This document shows, piece after piece, positions 61,766 to 64,000 of a stretch of 64,000 nucleotides of DNA. Each line of letters begins with the position of its first letter. Position 1 is the stretch's first letter. The stretch lies in the NCBI RefSeq assembly GCF_018614915.1, contig NZ_JAGGNU010000010.1, forward strand, positions 124,001 through 188,000, read 5' to 3'. Both the position numbers and the translations under genes were made by a program. Below the pieces are notes generated by a model. It ran no database searches. It saw only the letters and a program-made list of their open reading frames with translations, and had not been told where the DNA came from. Origin of the DNA: Variovorax paradoxus. Lineage in GTDB: Bacteria; Pseudomonadota; Gammaproteobacteria; Burkholderiales; Burkholderiaceae_C.

Positions 61766-62795
61766 GGGCAGCGCCAGGCGCTGCGTGCTGCGCGCGGCGT
61801 GGCGCTGCAGCGTGGCTGCCGCACTCGGCTTGCACGCCGCCGCCGCGCTCGCGCAGGGCCTTCGCGGCGAGCTGCCGCCGGCGCTGCGCTTCGGTGTGCT
61901 GCCGATCGGCGGCGCCGTCGAATCGCGCGAGAACTGGACGGTGCTCCTCAACGACCTGAGCCGCGCGCTCGGCCGGCCGGTGAGCGTGCTCTCGGTGAGC
62001 TCCTACGAATCGCTCGAGCAGGCCATCGGGCGCAACGAGGTCGACTTCGCGCTGCTGTCCGCCAAGCTCGCGCTCGACGCCGTATCGCAGCGGCGCATGA
62101 ACGTGCTGGCCCAGGTGACCCGGCACGAGGGAGCGCCGGATCATCGGGCCGTGCTGCTCACGCGCACGGCGCCGCCCTTCAACACGCTGCAGGAGCTGCT
62201 GGCCCGGCCCGAGCGCTGGCGCCTCGCGCGCGGCGACAGCCGCTCGGTGTCGGGCTTCATGGTGCCGCAGCTCGAGCTCTTCCTGCCGCACGGCATCGCG
62301 ATGGAGACGCGCTTCAAGAGCGAGATCGTCGACACCCACCAGGCGACGGCGCTGGCGGTGGCGAACGGCGATGCCGACGTGGCCACCAACAACACGACCG
62401 ATTTCGAGCGCTTCAGGCGGCAGTTTCCGGCCGAGGCGGCCCGGCTGCAGGTGATCTGGGAATCGAAGCCCACGCCGCCGGCCCTGTTCGTGGTGCGCAG
62501 CGACCATCCGCCCGCGCTGCAGAAGAAGCTGCAGGCCTTCCTGGTCGGCTATGGCCGCGGCAAGGGGCCGGGCGCCGATGCCGAACGCGAGGTGCTGAAG
62601 TCGCTGCATGCCTCCCTGGGCTACGCCGCCGCGGACAACAGCGCGCTGCTGCCGGCCGCGGCACTGGAGTACCAGCTCGCCAGGCAGCGAGCCTTGAACG
62701 CGAAGTGGGTCAGCCCGGAAGCTCGCGCGGGCCGGCTGGAACGCATCGAGCGCAGCCATGCGGAGCAGGTCCGGATGCTGCACGGCTTTCGGTGA
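61755..62795 (+). CDS. PhnD/SsuA-like phosphonate-type periplasmic binding protein, copy 2
   Basis: The 346-aa protein is a tandem paralogue of the previous one, with long shared segments (YESLEQAIGRNEVDFALLSAKLALDAV, RGDSRSVSGFMVPQLELFLP, THQATALAVANGDADVATNNT). It carries its own signal peptide (AAWRCSVAAALGLHAAAALA). I used GTG 61755, overlapping the upstream stop by 11 bases; ATG 61725 is the alternative. The pair probably arose by duplication and may bind related ligands. Confidence 0.82.
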   Translation: MHPEGSARRCVLRAAWRCSVAAALGLHAAAALAQGLRGELPPALRFGVLPIGGAVESRENWTVLLNDLSRALGRPVSVLSVSSYESLEQAIGRNEVDFALLSAKLALDAVSQRRMNVLAQVTRHEGAPDHRAVLLTRTAPPFNTLQELLARPERWRLARGDSRSVSGFMVPQLELFLPHGIAMETRFKSEIVDTHQATALAVANGDADVATNNTTDFERFRRQFPAEAARLQVIWESKPTPPALFVVRSDHPPALQKKLQAFLVGYGRGKGPGADAEREVLKSLHASLGYAAADNSALLPAAALEYQLARQRALNAKWVSPEARAGRLERIERSHAEQVRMLHGFR

Positions 62796-62841
62796 ATGGC
62801 TGGCCGACAGCGCCAAAGGAGGCCGCGCCAATTCTGGAATT

Positions 62842-62870
62842 GAAAACGCCCGATGAGATTCAGCGGGCGT
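62842..62870 (-). terminator. Intrinsic terminator of the Ser/Thr-rich gene
   Basis: On the minus strand ACGCCCG (62870-62864) and CGGGCGT (62852-62846) form a 7-base-pair stem with an 11-base loop, followed by TTTTCAATT. It lies 45 bases after the stop codon of the gene at 62915-63652. Confidence 0.6.
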
Positions 62871-62914
62871 GCCTAGAGAGATTCATCTGCCCTCGGCAGA
62901 GTCCTCCATGGATG

Positions 62915-63652
62915 TCAATCCTGTTTGGTGGGCACAGTCGGGTGATGGTCGCTCGAGCTTGAAGAGCTGCTTGTCGTAGTCCCGTCGCCGACTATGGGGT
63001 CGCTTGAAGAGCTGCTTGTAGTCAATATGTCGACGTCTACAGGATTGGGAAGAGGAAAAGAAGGCGCGGCATATCGTTCTTTTTTGTCGAACAGGTTCGA
63101 GAACGGCTTCTTTATCAAGCGCATTAGCAAGCTCTGGCTAGGATCGTACGCGTGAGCAACGACTTCCGGATAGAAAATGGGGGCTTCTTCTTCGGATTTT
63201 TCTTGATGAGAGAGATGCTCGTCACGCCACTCCTGCGCGGCCTCCCTGATAAGGTCGAGCCGCAGCGCCGTGCCACCTCCAGAAAGTGGCGCCGGCGCGG
63301 CTGATTGGCCGAAACTGTTCTGGTCATCTTGTTGGGAGATTTCTGACTGCGTACTCGTTGATTCAGTACTTTTTCTGTCTTCCTCGGCGGACGTGCGATT
63401 TTCTTCCTGCGCCAGAAAATCCAAATAGTCATTTACGTCAATCGACATGAGATCGGGGCCTACCCTACTTGCCATTAATTGTTGCGTCTCCTTGCTCATA
63501 AGATGGATTGCGAGCGGAATGTTTTGCTTTTTGGCAATCCGCATGAGCACAGATTTTTGATTCTTTGCCTCTGTGGTTGTCGAGGGCTTCGCAGGTTGAG
63601 TCGTCTGCGAGGAAAGGACATTGGATCTGGATGATTTCTTGAGGTTTTGCAT
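62915..63652 (-). CDS. Ser/Thr-rich protein of unknown function, compositionally foreign
   Basis: I do not recognise this 245-aa protein. The N-terminal 35 residues are rich in Ser, Thr, Lys and Gln (QNLKKSSRSNVLSSQTTQP), the middle is helical and charged, and the C-terminus has two poly-Ser runs separated by DPIVGDGTTT. No membrane segment, signal peptide or known domain is visible. Its base composition is visibly lower in G+C than the rest of the window. The Ser-rich, hydrophilic N-terminus resembles type III secreted effectors, but that is only a resemblance. ATG 63652 follows CGGAGC. It has its own terminator. Confidence 0.65.
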   Translation of the reverse strand: MQNLKKSSRSNVLSSQTTQPAKPSTTTEAKNQKSVLMRIAKKQNIPLAIHLMSKETQQLMASRVGPDLMSIDVNDYLDFLAQEENRTSAEEDRKSTESTSTQSEISQQDDQNSFGQSAAPAPLSGGGTALRLDLIREAAQEWRDEHLSHQEKSEEEAPIFYPEVVAHAYDPSQSLLMRLIKKPFSNLFDKKERYAAPSFPLPNPVDVDILTTSSSSSDPIVGDGTTTSSSSSSSDHHPTVPTKQD

Positions 63653-63746
63653 CGTTGCTCCGGTAATTGCTATGCATCACGGATGATTCCGCGAGCCTGA
63701 GTAACAATTCGCCCCCAAGGGTTCCATGAGAAAAACGCGCTGAACC

Positions 63747-64000
63747 TCAAACGCCCTGTATCACCGCCATGATGTTCCCCTCCGTATCCTTGAACCAGGC
63801 AGCCTTCGCCCCACCCTCGTTCACGATGCCGTTCTTGTCCTTGCCGGGCATGTCGTAGTCCTCGAACACCACGCCGCGCGCCTTCAGTTCGGCCACTTCA
63901 CGCTCGATGTTCTCGACCTGCCAGAAGGCCTGGCTGGCCTGGGAGGTGCCGGCGTTGGGCGTCGGGTAGAGGAAGCAGCTGGTGCCGCCGCCGCACTCGT
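63747..64000 (-). CDS. VOC family (glyoxalase/bleomycin-resistance-like) protein, C-terminal part
   Basis: The last 83 codons of a VOC protein are visible (TSCFLYPTPNAGTSQASQAFW, VENIEREVAELKARGVVFEDYD, GGAKAAWFKDTEGNIMAVIQGV), with a metal-ligand Glu in DTEGN. The N-terminal half lies outside the window. The family includes dioxygenases, glyoxalases and antibiotic-binding proteins; nothing here tells which. Its stop is at 63747-63749. Confidence 0.85.
   Translation of the reverse strand, partial: ECGGGTSCFLYPTPNAGTSQASQAFWQVENIEREVAELKARGVVFEDYDMPGKDKNGIVNEGGAKAAWFKDTEGNIMAVIQGV

Noticed and set aside
63653..63740. Hrp-box or PIP-box upstream of the Ser/Thr-rich gene
   Set aside because: A GGAACC half-site occurs on the minus strand but no CCAC follows at the proper distance, and no TTCG pair is present.

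Overview
The window looks like a chromosomal segment of a GC-rich beta-proteobacterium of the order Burkholderiales, most likely a Variovorax-like member of the Comamonadaceae. Four things point there: the infA-rpmJ-rpsM-rpsK-rpsD-rpoA-rplQ gene order, three Bug/TctC solute-binding proteins, an abundance of aromatic/CoA-thioester catabolic genes, and a family of intergenic repeats. The genus is my inference; no search was run.

Layout. 1-3.6 kb: the end of the ribosomal alpha operon, followed by an initiator tRNA-fMet with its own -10 box and a strong terminator. 3.7-11.1 kb: one small hypothetical gene, then a tightly coupled minus-strand six-gene operon that matches the aerobic 2-aminobenzoyl-CoA (anthranilate) pathway described in Azoarcus evansii: a flavin monooxygenase/OYE fusion, a MarR regulator, an enoyl-CoA hydratase, an acyl-CoA dehydrogenase, a CoA ligase and a Rid protein. 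A palindrome sits on its promoter. 11.1-15.7 kb: a cyclopropane fatty acid synthase, a DUF1840 protein, a Bug protein, and a LysR/SDR divergent pair. 15.7-21.2 kb: a GAF-PAS-Fis regulator that lacks an AAA+ domain heads a minus-strand unit with an orphan 2-oxoacid dehydrogenase E1 pair, divergent from a PQQ quinohemoprotein alcohol dehydrogenase.

21.2-29.7 kb: an AraC regulator divergent from a probable catabolic operon (TauD-type dioxygenase, BKACE/DUF849 enzyme, Bug protein, quinone oxidoreductase, acyl-CoA ligase, porin) whose substrate I cannot name. 29.8-34 kb: a peroxiredoxin-like gene and a xylose-type ABC transporter with a half-size ATPase. 34-46.7 kb: a Bug protein, succinate-semialdehyde dehydrogenase, small conserved proteins, a hemerythrin-like protein, a three-gene 2-oxoglutarate:NADP+ oxidoreductase (korCAB), a CBS protein, an APH-fold kinase, an alpha/beta hydrolase, ketopantoate reductase and a HigBA-like toxin-antitoxin pair.

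46.8-54.4 kb: the most distinctive locus, an operon of a predicted exported CHAT/TPR protease, a two-partner-secretion transporter (TpsB) and a 1233-aa exoprotein (TpsA). 54.5-62.8 kb: a glycosyltransferase-like gene lying between two repeat elements, then two hybrid histidine kinases, each next to genes for periplasmic binding proteins and with no DNA-binding response regulator in view. 62.9-63.7 kb: an AT-richer, Ser/Thr-rich unknown gene that looks foreign. The window ends inside a VOC-family gene. I saw no CRISPR array, rRNA, transposase or origin.
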